Below, one piece after another: positions 22,811-34,939 of a stretch of DNA of 64,000 nt. The DNA lies in assembly GCA_022393335.1 (NCBI GenBank), contig JAJEKB010019994.1, forward strand, positions 241,571 to 305,570, written 5' to 3'. Each line of letters begins with the position of its first letter. Position 1 is the stretch's first letter. A program made the position numbers and the translations under genes. Origin of the DNA: Macrotrachela quadricornifera (Eukaryota > Rotifera > Eurotatoria > Philodinida > Philodinidae). The notes beneath the pieces were generated by a model. The model was not told where the DNA came from. It did no database searches and saw only the letters and a list, made by a program, of their open reading frames with translations.

Positions 22811-23559
22811 TTATAGTTAATCAATGTTTTAATGGTATCGGAAAAAGAAAACCGAAGTCGGATGTATTCTGTATGAATGAGTCAGTCACTGTACAATGCA
22901 ATTCGTTGTTTATCTGTACAAATAAATGACATTCTTCTTCACTAACAGATAATGTAATGTGCTCAGAGTGTATCTAGATACGCGTTTTCTGATCATCGAT
23001 CTACGTGGCTCTTACTGAACATACAATTTCCTTTCCCGATGCATATAGCAATTACTTCAGTCAATTAGTCAGTTTATATGCTAAATCATCCATTCTAATT
23101 CAAAAACTGGACAGTCAAGAAGAGAGTCAGCACGTTAATATTGGAGTATATTAATTCAGAAAACATTGAATTCCATACTTACGTAGCGGAAGAGAGATTT
23201 TCTTAGTGAGAAACAAGAAGATCGAGTCAACTCTCACTTTTCAACGTCACCACAAAGAAATTATCGATTCCTTTTTGTCTTTTCAAACGGTAACGAGTGC
23301 AAATCTGTGACATCCTATTCTTGCTGATCTGCATTGACAACAATTGTTCAGACTCACTGTATTCTCATATATCATGTACAGACGTTCCTATAGAATATCA
23401 AACTTCTCAACTATTTTAGTATTCATTAGGCCTGAAAAGTATTCCATACCTATTTTTGATCTATTTTCTGAATAACGCACTAAAAAAAGAAACCGTTAAA
23501 AAACTTTTTCCAAAAAGCTGGTGCGAATCCCGTGGATTCACTCAGTGTTAGTCAACAAT

Positions 23560-24880
23560 AAATATATAGAAAATCGTTATTCAGTTGAAAAAGATTTATT
23601 GGATAATATTTGGAACTTACTTATACCATATCAAGAAATAATCGATACACTAAGTATAGATCAGTAACCAAGTCTTCATCGTGTAATTTCATTGCATCAA
23701 TGTTTAATAAAAAATGTCTAGTAGAAGATGAAGATTCAGTTGAGACAGTCCAACTGAAAGTTTTTCTTTGTTAAGAAAACAAGTTAAATCAGGTGTTTTT
23801 CAGCTAATCTCCAAAAATTTATATTATACTTAACATGTGTTTTTCTTTTATGTATTTTTGTTCCTAAAATTTTAGAACATTCAATGAAAGATGCTTAGAC
23901 TGTGAAAAAGGTGAACATCGATTCGCAATAATTTTGTATCCTTAATTAAAATTTTTGAATGTTGCCCTGATGAAAAAGAAAAATCTATTGATATATTAAA
24001 TATGAATCTTGAGAAGCATCAGCCAAAAGTTTCTTCATCAACTGCAACATTTCTCGATTCACAAGCTGTTCCATTACCACCTGCAAAGAATGTAACAAAG
24101 ATGTCCATCACGATTGAAAATCTGTTGCTATTGCGCCGCAACAATAATCAAAGAAAGTCACCTGCGCCGCTACCGAGATGAAATTTTTTAAAATCTTTGG
24201 ATTTTCAAGGCTGTGACCGGTTTAAACTAGAGTTGATCATGACAATCGATCAGATTCGTCAAGTCTTATCGTGCGGCACCCATCAACATTGAGATTATAT
24301 GTAAATTCCTGAGCTTTGGAAATTTGTTTTATAGAAAAGCTACCGCCACGGCGGTAGCGGTAGCGCCGCAATGAACATCTCTGGAATTTAACAATGAAGA
24401 GGAGAAATCCTTTGGTTCAATGTTTCGATTGGCGTGTTCATGTAGTATCTGTTCCAAAAAATCTCGATAAAAAAATTGATAAATATTTAGTTTCTAAAAT
24501 AGATGACAGCAATTGCAATGATGAAAATCTCGATGATTTTGATGCATTATTATTTTGGAAAAACATATTTATTTTCAGGATTATCATCGATAGCTAAACG
24601 CATATATGAGATACTAGCATATAATACAATCATTCAACGACTATTATTATCGTCAAAAATGCTGTTACTGGAAAAAGAACAAGTTCAGATTTTAAAAAAA
24701 AGAATCTCATTTCCTTGAAACAACTTATTAATGTTAAAAGTAGAAAAAGAACTGTTTCAATGTCATTCACAACTACGGTGTCATCTAAAGAATATGCCTG
24801 TACAAATTGTAAACAACGACGACTTGATATTGAAGATGGTTTCTGTAACTGTGATAATTTAGATATGTTCTTAGATTAGT
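23560..24880 (+). pseudogene. Decayed hAT-superfamily transposase, C-terminal half
   Basis: Plus-strand pieces recall hAT transposases. A segment near 23575-23650 (DLLDNIWNLLIPYQEIIDTLS) resembles the helix-rich part before the last catalytic residue. The pieces at 24480-24720 resemble the C-terminal dimerisation region: 'FDALLFWKN' near 24536, then 'LSSIAKRIYEILA' in another frame. There are many stops, one frame change near 24560, and a MITE splits the frame at 24096-24383. Joining across the MITE restores an open frame at that point, showing the frame existed when the MITE arrived. A short open tail (24750-24880) has a C-x2-C and C-x-C arrangement of unknown meaning. Confidence 0.55.
24096..24383. 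mobile_element. hAT-like MITE, 288 bp, inserted in a transposase remnant
   Basis: The flanks GAATGTAA (24088-24095) and GAATTTAA (24384-24391) match at 7 of 8 positions. The ends read CAAAGATGTCCAT and, complemented, CAGAGATGTTCATTGCGGCG. A GC-rich inner inverted pair (GCGCCGCTACCG and CGGTAGCGCCGC) follows. The Y-A-R-N-G end and 8-bp duplication indicate hAT. Confidence 0.8.
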
Positions 24881-24889
24881 ACTAGATTT

Positions 24890-26127
24890 TTTGATGCTAT
24901 TATTTCCTATGATTATGTATGATAGATTTCTTGGCTGTATTTTAAATACATATGTTTTGATAGTTAATGTGTAAAGATTAAAACTGATGATATGTGGAAT
25001 TGAGAAAAAAAACTGACAATTTTATGGGTGATATTTCGATCTTGCTTCTGGAAAAAAGAATTTTGACTCCGGCTCAAGAATTTGGTGTTGCTGATTTGTT
25101 TTTGAACAAATTATTACATAAATTATTATGGTTCGGTATTGTCCGAATATTCTCCACTACTTCTTATCGCTCGACTTTAAATTCAACATTTTTCGTTACA
25201 TAAGAGTACTTAAAATATTGTATGTTATCTACCTATACAGGTCTTATAGTCCACCAAGAATAAAAATTAGTACATTTTTTTTATTGTATAGCAGTCGATT
25301 TTGTCCACTATATCTGTGGCCATTCTCTCAAAGTTCAAGTGTTCAGATTGAATTGTTGATATTTTGCGTCACTTTTGATTCTCTATAGAAAATTTCGGAA
25401 GGCCACTCGATGCACTTTCAAAAGACTTTCATTGATAAAAATTTTCATCTCGAAAAAAACTAGGACTTCATCTTCGGCACCATAGCTTAAACAATTGTCT
25501 GTGAACAAGAAAAATGTTTTTGACTCTCTTCATATCACTGTAAAAAATCAACGTAAAATAACAAATCCTTCAAAAAGGCTTATTAATTTCATAAACCCTT
25601 TCATCTGTTCTATGAAAGATTATTAGCTTTTCCTATATCCTTTTAAATCATAAACCTTGAAAAGGATATTTTATAGTTTGCACTTTCATAACCCCTTAAG
25701 GATTTATTAACTTCATAAATCCTTTGGAAAAAGATTTTTCACACTACAGTTTCTTCTAAAAATGCATTAATAGGTTGTATGAAGTGAGCCAGAGTGAACA
25801 TCAACCGAACTGAAGGCCATATCCGTATTTTACCAGTTTTTCTATGTGATTCGATGCGACCCATCGATGGATTAAAGCCGAATATATATATGCTATATTC
25901 ACAAAGAATTATGTTTTCAATTTCAAAGCTCAAAGAAACGTGGAAAATCCATGGTATGAAAAAATTGACAATTTTAGAGAAAACCCTTTACAGATGCCTT
26001 ACAAAAATGTGCTAATCGGTGTGAAAATGAAAAATCATTTGATGAAGAAATTTTTGAAATAAACAAAAATTGGACTTAAATATCAAATTACCGAACATGC
26101 ACTGGCAAAATCTCAAGAAATTACGCT
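24890..26127. other. Gene-free region with a weak short repeat
   Basis: No gene is recognised. Between 25560 and 25740 a phrase like TTCATAAACCCTTT or TTCATAAATCCTTT recurs four times. Otherwise unremarkable. Confidence 0.45.
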
Positions 26128-26608
26128 GCACACTAAAATAAAATGTGTCGCATTTTGCAACACAGTGTACGACACATTCTGAAAGCATGGTTCAAATCTA
26201 CCATATGACAAATTTTCAATTTTTTTCTCAAAAGCATGTGATTCATATATTTTTCAATTTAACTATTGCCACGTTGAAAATTCAAGGAGATCAAACTGTG
26301 GAATTTGTCCATCCTTGAGATGATCCGATCTCTATCAGATTACTTAATGGTATTTCTCTCTCGATCATTGGTCGAGAATGGCGTATTTTCAACAAATAAA
26401 TAATCGAGAAATAACTGTAAAAAAATAACTAAGACGAAAATATACAACTTTTGTACGTTCATCACGTTGTTTATATATAGCCGTATGTTGGAACAATAAA
26501 GTGAATGAATAGTCAGCAGACACAATGAAAAAAATATATATACGACACATTCTCTACGGACGACACGTTTTTTCCATTGAGACTGCGACACATTTATTTT
26601 TAGTGTGC
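26128..26608. mobile_element. MITE, 481 bp, with 25-bp terminal inverted repeats
   Basis: The left end (GCACACTAAAATAAAATGTG, then TCGCA) and the complement of the right end differ at a single position or so over 25 bp. No clear target duplication and no coding capacity. A lone copy of the same end (GCACACTAAAAATTAATGTG) occurs at about 51771. Confidence 0.8.
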
Positions 26609-28487
26609 AAGTATTAACAAAAATGTCGAAAATCGTTTATTTGTTTTACTACCTTTTTTTGATTATATGCACATTAATAATACTTAACTCGTTACACATT
26701 GTTGAATGTCAAATGCGTTCTCAAGAATGAAATTATTTAGCGGATTTATATGAATAATTTTATTTTTAACTATTTTGATATATGAGATGCTTAATTTGAG
26801 TTTGAATATAATTGAGGCTTCCATATAAGTCTGACAAAAAAGTGAAAGATAATATTTTTTCCTAAATGTACATGTTATTATTTGAATTGGATTACAATGA
26901 AGTCTTTGACGAGAAAGAAATGAACAGAGAAACATTAGTTTCATCTTTCCGTGTGTTAGTAAAGGAATTGTAAAAATGTGTTTAGGGATTTTATGAACGA
27001 GACCGAAAAGATCCTACGTTATGGTAGGATTAACGGGAAGGACTCTGATCCCGCGGAACTGTGCGTCATTAGTATATGGTTATATGTGACCATTATCTTT
27101 TTTTTTGCATTGCACCAATTGTTGGATGTTTTGGGACTTTTCTTTTATTGATGAGTATTTTCATTAATTGTGTATAGTCGAAACTATTGGGCCTCTCTTC
27201 ACTTTTCCTTTTCTAAGACAGTGTTGCATATTTTACTTTTGACAAAGAAATAAACAATATTAATTTCAGTTGAAGTTTTGTCGATGAATTAGCCATTCTG
27301 AGTTAATAAGTTTCAAAGTTTCAGCATTTTTACATAGCAGTTTTTATTGCTGTCCATCAGTGTTTCCTTCTCTGTAATTAAAAGATTATGAGAGCAAATA
27401 CTGTGAATTAAATTTTCTGTGAAATAATTTCGCAGGACAAAATAAGAAAATTGATCTGTCCCATCCCTCCATAAATTCGAAAATGATTTCCTATCCGATC
27501 CTAGGACAAGATGGAACGGCACTGGTCTCGCGTCCGAAGAGCTTTAGAATTGGTTGTTTTCATGATGTAGCTGCGCAGGTCGAAACCACACGATCGTAAA
27601 CGATTGTGCGCAGGGAAATACGGCGATATACGGAGAAAAACACGGTCGTTTACTACTTTCATAAACGGAGACCGTGTACGGTCTCCGTATTCGTCGACCT
27701 GGGTGGCTATATTACGCGGATATGTATTGATCAATATATGTGATTTTCGACGCTTGATAGAGAATGTTTTTGAGATGTAAATGTGAAGTTTAAATGTTTC
27801 TCACATATTCCTACTGATATTGGAATTTCGAAGACTAGTGTGCAGTTCGTAATATCCTGTACAATTGATTTTTATTTCATTAGGATGATTTCTATGTTTT
27901 TAGTTTTCTGTTAGCTGCATTTTTGGAAGCTATCAAGTCAGAATTGGTTTATGCGACTTTTTCGTCTCTAATGGAAGATTTTTATCCGAGGAATCATCGC
28001 AGTACAATTAGAAGAATTAGTGTTAGACATATTTTGTGTATTATTTCAGCTCGTAATTTTCTCAGCATGCATGGCAGAAAATGCTTTAGAATGTTTGGTT
28101 GGTTGTTCCCAACTTTGGGAGGTAAGGAACGAAGTAGACAAAGTTTTGATTATATCATTAGATTTGCTTCGGTGCTACGTCTGAATATTTTAAATGCTCA
28201 TAGAGAACCAGTGCTTCAGCAACGCTATCGTCTTTATATTTCAATGTCAGCGTGAGGGCATGGAGCATTTTGCCAAGAGTTGTAACCAACACGCGCCCAC
28301 GTAGAAGTTTTGTTACCTTAAAGATTTCACTGAATACATGATACACAGAGAAGCTCAAAACTTAGTTCCGAATGCGATTGCGATGACGAAACTGGAAAAT
28401 CAGTTATGATAAAAGTCTGAATGCTGAATGAGACCGACGAAAACATAAATGCTGCCATTGAAGGCACTGTTCAAATGAAAACGATAC
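26609..28487. other. Gene-free region
   Basis: Contains a relatively GC-rich stretch at 27500-27730 with inverted words around CGGAGACCGTGTACGGTCTCCG (near 27665-27690). The open frame at 27923-28255 (110 aa) is basic and unrecognised, and I do not call it a gene. Confidence 0.4.
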
Positions 28488-28917
28488 TACCAATGTCATC
28501 ACTTTTTGACAACTGCGGCGCAGTCATCGCAGTTCCGTACTGACGCATGAAAATATAAGAGGAGGTGTCGCAAGCACTCTGACTCATTTTAGCTTTTTAC
28601 AGTGAGAAAGACACTTCATTTTTTTTCTAAAGAATAAAACTCAATGCCAGGGTATACTGAATGATTAATACAAATATTTAATTATAAATTAATTTTTACT
28701 AATCAATTATTAATTATTAACTTGGCGATTAACTATTAAATTATTAATTCGTTTATTTTTACTAAATTATTAATTTTTTATTAATTTATTTAGAAAATGC
28801 TGAGAATTGACTAGGTGTCTTCTCTTGCAAGTGCGTTTTTTTCGCAGTTGCACGTAATTGCGTCGCAGTTTGTCGCAATTACGGATCACAATGCGATCGC
28901 AGTTGAGCACATGGGTA
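28488..28917. mobile_element. CGCAGT-family non-autonomous element, 430 bp
   Basis: Starts TACCAATGTCATCAC and ends GAGCACATGGGTA, inverted ends bounded by TA, with CGCAGT-rich sub-terminal blocks. About 60 bp in, a conserved block reads ATATAAGAGGAGGTGTCGCA, followed by a T-rich tract and TTTACAGTGAGAAAGACA. This copy is the most compact of the four and defines the family. Confidence 0.7.
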
Positions 28918-29424
28918 GAGACATTGTTTAAGGAGCGCACGTCATTCACGTTATGGACTACAAGATATAGCAAAACCCTTTTATGCACTGTGGAATGAAT
29001 TAGAAGAAGATATGATTTTTATCAATTTATAGCGCAATACATTATTTATGCAAACGAGTCAGAAACTCCTTGCGTACGAGTACATTGAAATCGTGAAAGC
29101 TATATTGTTTGATAATATTTGAATCCTGTATGGAAAATGACAGTCACATAATCAGTGAAGACAATATTTCTTTACAAGTAACAAATTGACCATTCAATTT
29201 CGTTTTGCTCGAACATAAAATAAGAAAAACTACATCTAATTAACTAAAATGAAAACTGGTGCACGTCGTCTAAATATTTTAATATGATTATGCAGTGATT
29301 GCTCAATTTATCTGGCCCACATGTGGAGACATCGCGTACTTAGAATTACTAATGTAGTTTTCTGCCATTTGTGGCTATTTCAGGAGTATAGAACTTGAAA
29401 GTTAGAGAGCATACCGGAACTTAT

Positions 29425-29660
29425 TTTGTTGGGATTTATTTCTTCTGCGGAATTTATTGGGATTTATTTATTTACTAAGGATATATTGAGACTATATAGT
29501 TGTATTAGTATTTCAGTGCACTCTCACTCTTGCCCTCCATCCCCCGAATTCGCCCTCATCATCACTCAGTTTTCGTCCTCACCCTCGATAGGAATTATGT
29601 GGAATTTATTTTAAGATGTATGGGGATTTATTAAAAAATCCGAATAAATCCCAAAAAAAT
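29425..29660. repeat. Short element with GGGATTTATT inverted ends
   Basis: GTTGGGATTTATT at the left and AATAAATCCCAAAAA at the right are inverted, with further copies of the word inside. A C/T-rich stretch lies in the middle. Probable MITE remnant. Confidence 0.45.
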
Positions 29661-29859
29661 AGATCTCGGTACCTGCTGAGCCCATTAAAAAAGCGAAAGA
29701 AGCATAAAAAGGCCTTGGATAGCCTTTCTAGCTGGCTCTCTGTTCACCGTTTTGTATTGCAAAGATTTTTATATGAATATATCACTACTTATGTCTTCAT
29801 CATTCTCCAATGATATTTGCCAAACCCATTAAGAAATTCAAATGGGCTTCACAAGTCCT

Positions 29860-30175
29860 TCTTTTAAAACACCTAAAGATAAGGTATTTTCAATTGCAAA
29901 TGCACGGATATGAAGGAGAAGAGCTATTTTAAGACTGTTTCATTAAACGAAACATGCACAGAGTGGCTTTCTATTGGAAAAAAAACTTTTTCTAAAACAT
30001 TTGAAAGGGCTTAAAAAGGACTGAAAAGGGCTTTATGAGGCCTTTTTTCTAAAACCTCTGGACATAAGATTTTCAATTCCAAATACATGAATTTAAATCA
30101 GAAAAGCCATCGGAAGACTTTTCCTAAGCAGAACTTTCGTCGAGCAAGGCTTCTCTTTGAAGAAAGTACGTTTTG
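29860..30175. repeat. Diverged tandem duplication, period about 180 bp
   Basis: TTTTAAAACACCTAAAGATA followed by GGTATTTTCAATT (from about 29864) recurs in altered form from about 30044 (TTTTCTAAAACCTCTGGACA). The two share about 120 bp of related sequence. Confidence 0.5.
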
Positions 30176-31124
30176 ATTCAAAAGCAGTGAAAGTCGCTTT
30201 TGAAAATGGTCAGCTACTATCTCTGATTTATTGTGAGGTACGGTTGGATACGAGGATATATGCACGTAAACAACGCCATATACTACTGTTTCAATAAAAA
30301 TATCACCGAATTACGGCACGTGTTTCAGTGTATACGGTGTCCGTATTTTACCGTATACGCCAGTCAGAAATAGGACCGTCATACTGGACATATAAAACGG
30401 TCAATTTAAGGCATGTTTACGGCCGTAATTATAACGCTTACGAACGTTTACGTTCGTCGTAAACGTGAACATGGGTATTGAAAAGAAATCTGTCATGTTG
30501 TCTACTTCTCGAGAACTATGTTATGCATGTCAACAATCGTATATTCATGCATTCATGTGGATAATACTGCATATGGTTTTTGAATTCTGTTTTTTCAAAA
30601 TAATTCGATTGACATACAATATTAATGTAAAAAATATTCATTTCAAAATTATTAAATATTTTAAATTTTCAAATCTTCGCATATTTGAAAAGCTCAACTT
30701 TCTCTAGAAGAAAAAATCTAATAGTTGAAAAAAGACTTGTTATATACGCAATCAACAGAGCCCTATCGAACGTATAGTTTAAATATTCTCCATAGTCACT
30801 TTCATGTTTTTTTCGATTTTTTTCTCTAAACCGTAAAACACGGGCGCAATTCACCCACATATTTGTTTTTATCATATGAGTAAACACATTTATCACCGAG
30901 AGAAAAAAGAAATCGCACATATAGTTGGTTAGTCATGCAAAAGCATTAACCTAATTACGTGCGTCATTTACAGTGTCGTCATTCAACCATATCTATTATT
31001 AAAGGAGAAAAAAAACTACCAATATAGTAGTTTACTCATGCAAAAGCATCAATATAGTAAGATGTATCTTTTATATAGTGCTATTATCTAGCCATATACA
31101 TCACAGGCAGAGGCAAGACATTAG
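30176..31124. other. Gene-free region
   Basis: A GC-richer stretch (30240-30470) repeats TACGG/CCGTA words without a clear unit. ATGCAAAAGCATTAA-type words recur at 30936 and 31037. No gene seen. Confidence 0.4.
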
Positions 31125-31705
31125 CAACGCAATGGCTTACGAGGAAATCGTCCTAACTGATTCATTAATTTTAAGTTGAAACTGTCTGCATCATGTCGAC
31201 TTAAATGCGCTGCGAATACGCTGGAAAAAGTTTGTGCCCATAGTTTACTACTACCGAGATACTGCATTTTTAAAATAATTTTCCCCTCAATCCCGGGATT
31301 CCTCGCCGGACCATGAAGAAAACTCACTTTCGAATTTCAAATTAAAACTTTGCACAGAGAGAGATCTTTAAGAAAATAATTTATCATGAAAATTTCATGT
31401 TTCTCTCTTATTTCAGAATAGGCGCAATCGAAAAGGCTGTCGCTCCTACAGTAAACTATTCTCTCTAAAACCTCTCTCAGTGCAAAATTTCGAGTTGAAA
31501 TTCGAAAATCCATTTTCTTGATGTTCCTGAGGAGAATCACGAAACTGAGGCGAAAATTACTCTTAAAAATAGAATGCCTTCACAGTAATAGTCTATGGAC
31601 CTAAACACTTTTTAGCGTATTCATAGCTTATTAGGGTCTATATGATGCACACAGTTTCGACTTAAAATCCATGAATTAGATGGGATGATTCCCTCATTAG
31701 TCATA
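31125..31705. mobile_element. Foldback element, arms of about 280 bp
   Basis: 31125-31400 and 31440-31705 are imperfect inverted complements along their whole length, centred near 31420. Shared blocks include TGCATCATGTCGACTTAA, GAATACGCTGG, and TTTTGCACTGAGAGAGG (left copy CTTTGCACAGAGAGAGA). The innermost part resembles the centre of the element in P450 intron 4 (about 47640-47920), so the two are probably one family. Confidence 0.7.
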
Positions 31706-31949
31706 CAAAAGTGTCAATATAGTAAGGTACGTCGTTTATACACTTTTAATTTGAAATCGTATCTACCACGGAGAAAAAAGAGGCACGACCAACATAATGA
31801 CTTAATCATAAAATCCATTGTAAAAAATTAAGTGCTTTATAGAACCCGTCGGTATGGTAAGAATCTTTAGGATTCCGTCCCAAAGTGCGGTGTCTTTTTT
31901 AGTTCTACACCATAATTTCTAAACCTTTTTAAGTTCAGAAACTCCGTAC

Positions 31950-32233
31950 TAGGGGTTGGACAGTTCAGTTCAGTTCTAAAGAACTCAATACCCGGAAGTA
32001 TTATTCCCAAGACCGAACAAAACTGTTCTGTTATCGGAAATAATACTTCCGAGTATGAGTAACGTTGTTCTATTTTGGGGCTAATACTTCCGAGTATGAG
32101 TAATATTGTTCTGTTTTAGGAAAAATTTCAAATAGTTCCTACGAAAAGAACTGTTCTGAGAGATCAATTCCTATCAAAAGAATTGTTCCAACGGTTCAAT
32201 TCCTTGAAACTGAACTGAACTGTGGAACCCCTA
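31950..32233. mobile_element. hAT-like MITE, 284 bp
   Basis: The ends are TAGGGGTTGGACAGTTCAGT and, complemented, TAGGGGTTCCACAGTTCAGT. The flanks CTCCGTAC and CTTCGTAG match at 6 of 8 positions, as expected for an aged 8-bp duplication. The interior contains three copies of AATACTTCCGAGTA-like words. Confidence 0.75.
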
Positions 32234-32332
32234 CTTCGTAGGGAACTCTGAAGATTTTTTTCTTCGCAAAAGTTCTGCAAAACACCGATTGTTTTTACAG
32301 TGCACCGTTCGTATACTCAGATGCGTCTTTTA

Positions 32333-33023
32333 CAGTAAATGTCCCTAATAACGACGGAACAATTTTCCGATTTATTGTAAGACTTAGGACACAGTCATTT
32401 CACATTCAATTGAAAACATTTTTATATATGTATAATCCTTGGATTCTTCTCTTTCAAATAGTATAAGGATGACCTATCTTATAAAGCATTGTGACAGAGA
32501 AAAGAGCGGTCTATGATCGACAGCTCTCTCCGTGGTTATTAGGCGCACTGTCCGTAATAACGACGGCCAGCTAATTTCCGTCCCTAATAATAACAACCCT
32601 CTAACAAAATTAAGCAGAAAACGACTTTTTTTAAAAAAAAAAAAGATTTTTTCACAGTTCTTATCTGAGAAACAATGAAAGGTTCCGCTGCCAATTTTGA
32701 AGATCATGTCAAACTCTATCTAAATCCAAAGGCTCATGAAAAACTAACAATGTCTTACTACGATACTTAATTCAATGAAAAATAATATAGAATGAGTCGA
32801 AAAAAAAGTGTCTCTAATAATGACGGAGAGAGCTGTCGATCATAGACCGCTCTTTTCTCTGTCACAATGCTTTATAAGATAGGTCATCCTTATACCGTTT
32901 GAAAAAGGAGAATCCAAGGATTATACATATATAAAAATATTTTCAATCCAATGTAAAACGACCGTGTCCTAAGTCTAACAATAAATCTTAAAATTGTTCC
33001 GTCGTTATTAGGGACATTTACTG
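32333..33023. mobile_element. pogo/Tigger-like MITE, 691 bp, TA target duplication
   Basis: Bounded by TA on each side. The ends begin CAGTAAATGTCCCTAATAAC and are inverted complements for over 30 bp, and the arms remain similar for about 215 bp. A second inverted block (AAAGAGCGGTCTATGATCGA and its complement) lies inside. CAGT ends and a TA duplication match pogo/Tigger relatives. No protein is encoded. Confidence 0.85.
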
Positions 33024-33919
33024 TACATTTAGTCGACTTTAAAATCTTTCGATAATTAAATGTCATTCATAGAGAAAAATAATATACAAAGTGCACTTCG
33101 TCAGCTCAATCGTTTGAGCACTGTTTCGAAGGACTACTATTCAATCATGGATCCAATTCTCGTTTGAGCGATATATTTTCTTTTCTATTAGTAAATGAAA
33201 TAAGTTCAGGAAAGCGGAAGTATTGTAATTCTGCCTGAACTTATGTCTATAGCAGATTTGTTTGCGAAATTCAATGCAGTTTTAAATTATTACTGAAGTA
33301 GAAATAGTTACATATGAAATGTAATTATTCCGAGGAACAATTGCTATGAATATATTTTAAGCTAAACATTAATGTTAAAGTCAGTCTAAAAAAAAATGGA
33401 CAACATATAAAAGGTAATTGGAAGGCAGTTTTAATATTGAAAATTAATTATTCGATGAATATCTTAAGTCATTCTGACTTATTTTAGTTTAGCATTGAGA
33501 AAAATACGTAGAATTACTATAATGCTGTGCTTTTCTATTTTGAGAACTGAAAATAGAAAATGGAATCTTTTGTTTATCTGAAATGATATTTTAATACTTC
33601 TCTAAATAGCAAGTTAAAATAAAATTGCAGCATATTGAAGATAACTTAGAATAACTCAGAGCGTTTATACAATATTTTAATTTCGATTTGAATATTTTTT
33701 GTGATTGGCTTTTAAATTGTAGTGAGTGCATATTTTGTATGAAAAATTTCGGTCATGATTGTCTTCAAATTTGAGCGAGTAGAAAATATGAATAGAATTT
33801 TACATGCAACTCGTTTTACTTGTTTTTCTTCCGTAGAATCCCTTCATCTGCATAGTATATACGTACGTACGCCATTTATTTTGATAATTTTTATTATAAC
33901 CAAATGTCAAATTCAATGA
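33024..33919. other. Gene-free AT-rich spacer
   Basis: No coding sequence, RNA gene or repeat recognised. Confidence 0.5.
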
Positions 33920-34372
33920 AAGCGGTCAATATTGATGGGGAAACATACCAAAGTGTTCAAGCCCTTTAGACTCTATCTTTTAGCAATAATAATCAGATCT
34001 TCATGAGACATCGAAAACTCTACGAATATATGTGCCCTTAGGTCTTCCTTTCGGATTTATAGCTACTTTGGTAGAATTTTAGGTGTCAGCTTAGTATTTA
34101 GCAAAAATTCGAATCACATTATTTTGAAGTGAAATTTGGCTCACAGATAGCTATATTTGTGACTAGGATATACTGATAATTCCTGCCCAAAAGAATATTT
34201 GCATCCTCAAATATAAAATTCCCAAAATTAACTCAAATACGATGAAAGATTGGAAGAAAGTCCTAAGATACATATCCTTTTGAAGCTTTTGGTACCTCAC
34301 CAAAGTATAATTATTGCCAAAAGATAGAGTCGAACAGGCTTGAACATCTCGGTATATTTTCACGTCGGTTTA
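33920..34372. mobile_element. Foldback element, about 450 bp
   Basis: GTTCAAGCCCTTTAGACTCT (33955-33974) pairs with the complement of about 34325-34345, and the pairing continues inward (ATCTTTTAGCAATAAT). Centre near 34145. It is distantly similar to the element at 34940-36065. Confidence 0.6.
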
Positions 34373-34939
34373 GCGTCAGTGTTGTAATCATTACTGGACG
34401 CTAATCACGATCAAAAAGGCTAACCCGTTTGATTCCGTGTATATAATAGAGACCCAAACAATAAGAATATCATGATTTGGTTTGGGTATTTGTATAACGA
34501 GTGCAGACTGTCATACGTTGGTCTACGGAAATCAGAAAGAATGTATTTTTTTCTCTAAGAGTCAATGTACGAGACACGACATTTTTACTAGAACTCCTAG
34601 TTAATGAAAGTTAAGGATACTGATGAAACTGGGTTCATATGTATCCCCAAGTGTCCTAGAAAAATACCCAAAATTTCAGCTCTTAAAACCGATTTCTTCT
34701 TGAGGTAATACAATTATAACACAAGCACTCTACGTTCAAAGAGGATAACCTAATCAATACCCCATGTATTATTTATTTCACTTTACTTCAATAACAAGGT
34801 ATAGAGTCATGAAAGTTTAAAGATGCATAATGACACACTCAGAATCCTATTTTTGCGTAGTAGAGGATGTAAGAAGTTTTTATAGGTTGTCGACGTTCTC
34901 TTTATAGTGTGATCGGACATTCTAGCGCGTATGAGTGAA

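Larger units (their letters stand above)
20482..23540. mobile_element. 3-kb element with 300-bp imperfect terminal inverted repeats
   Basis: 20482-20800 matches the complement of about 23240-23540 over about 300 bp with mismatches. Shared blocks include AAAATAGATCAAAA, GTATGGAATACTTTTCAGGC (the left copy is ATGGGATACTTTTCAGGC), ATCATGTACAGACGTTCCTA and GAAAAGACA. Long terminal inverted repeats around minus-strand coding-like segments are typical of Mutator-like and some other cut-and-paste elements. I could not find a target duplication or a catalytic domain, so the superfamily is open. Confidence 0.65.

Noticed and set aside
27923..28255. 110-aa open frame as a gene
   Set aside because: No recognisable domain or splice context; it begins within an open stretch without a clear start and lies in a repeat-rich region.
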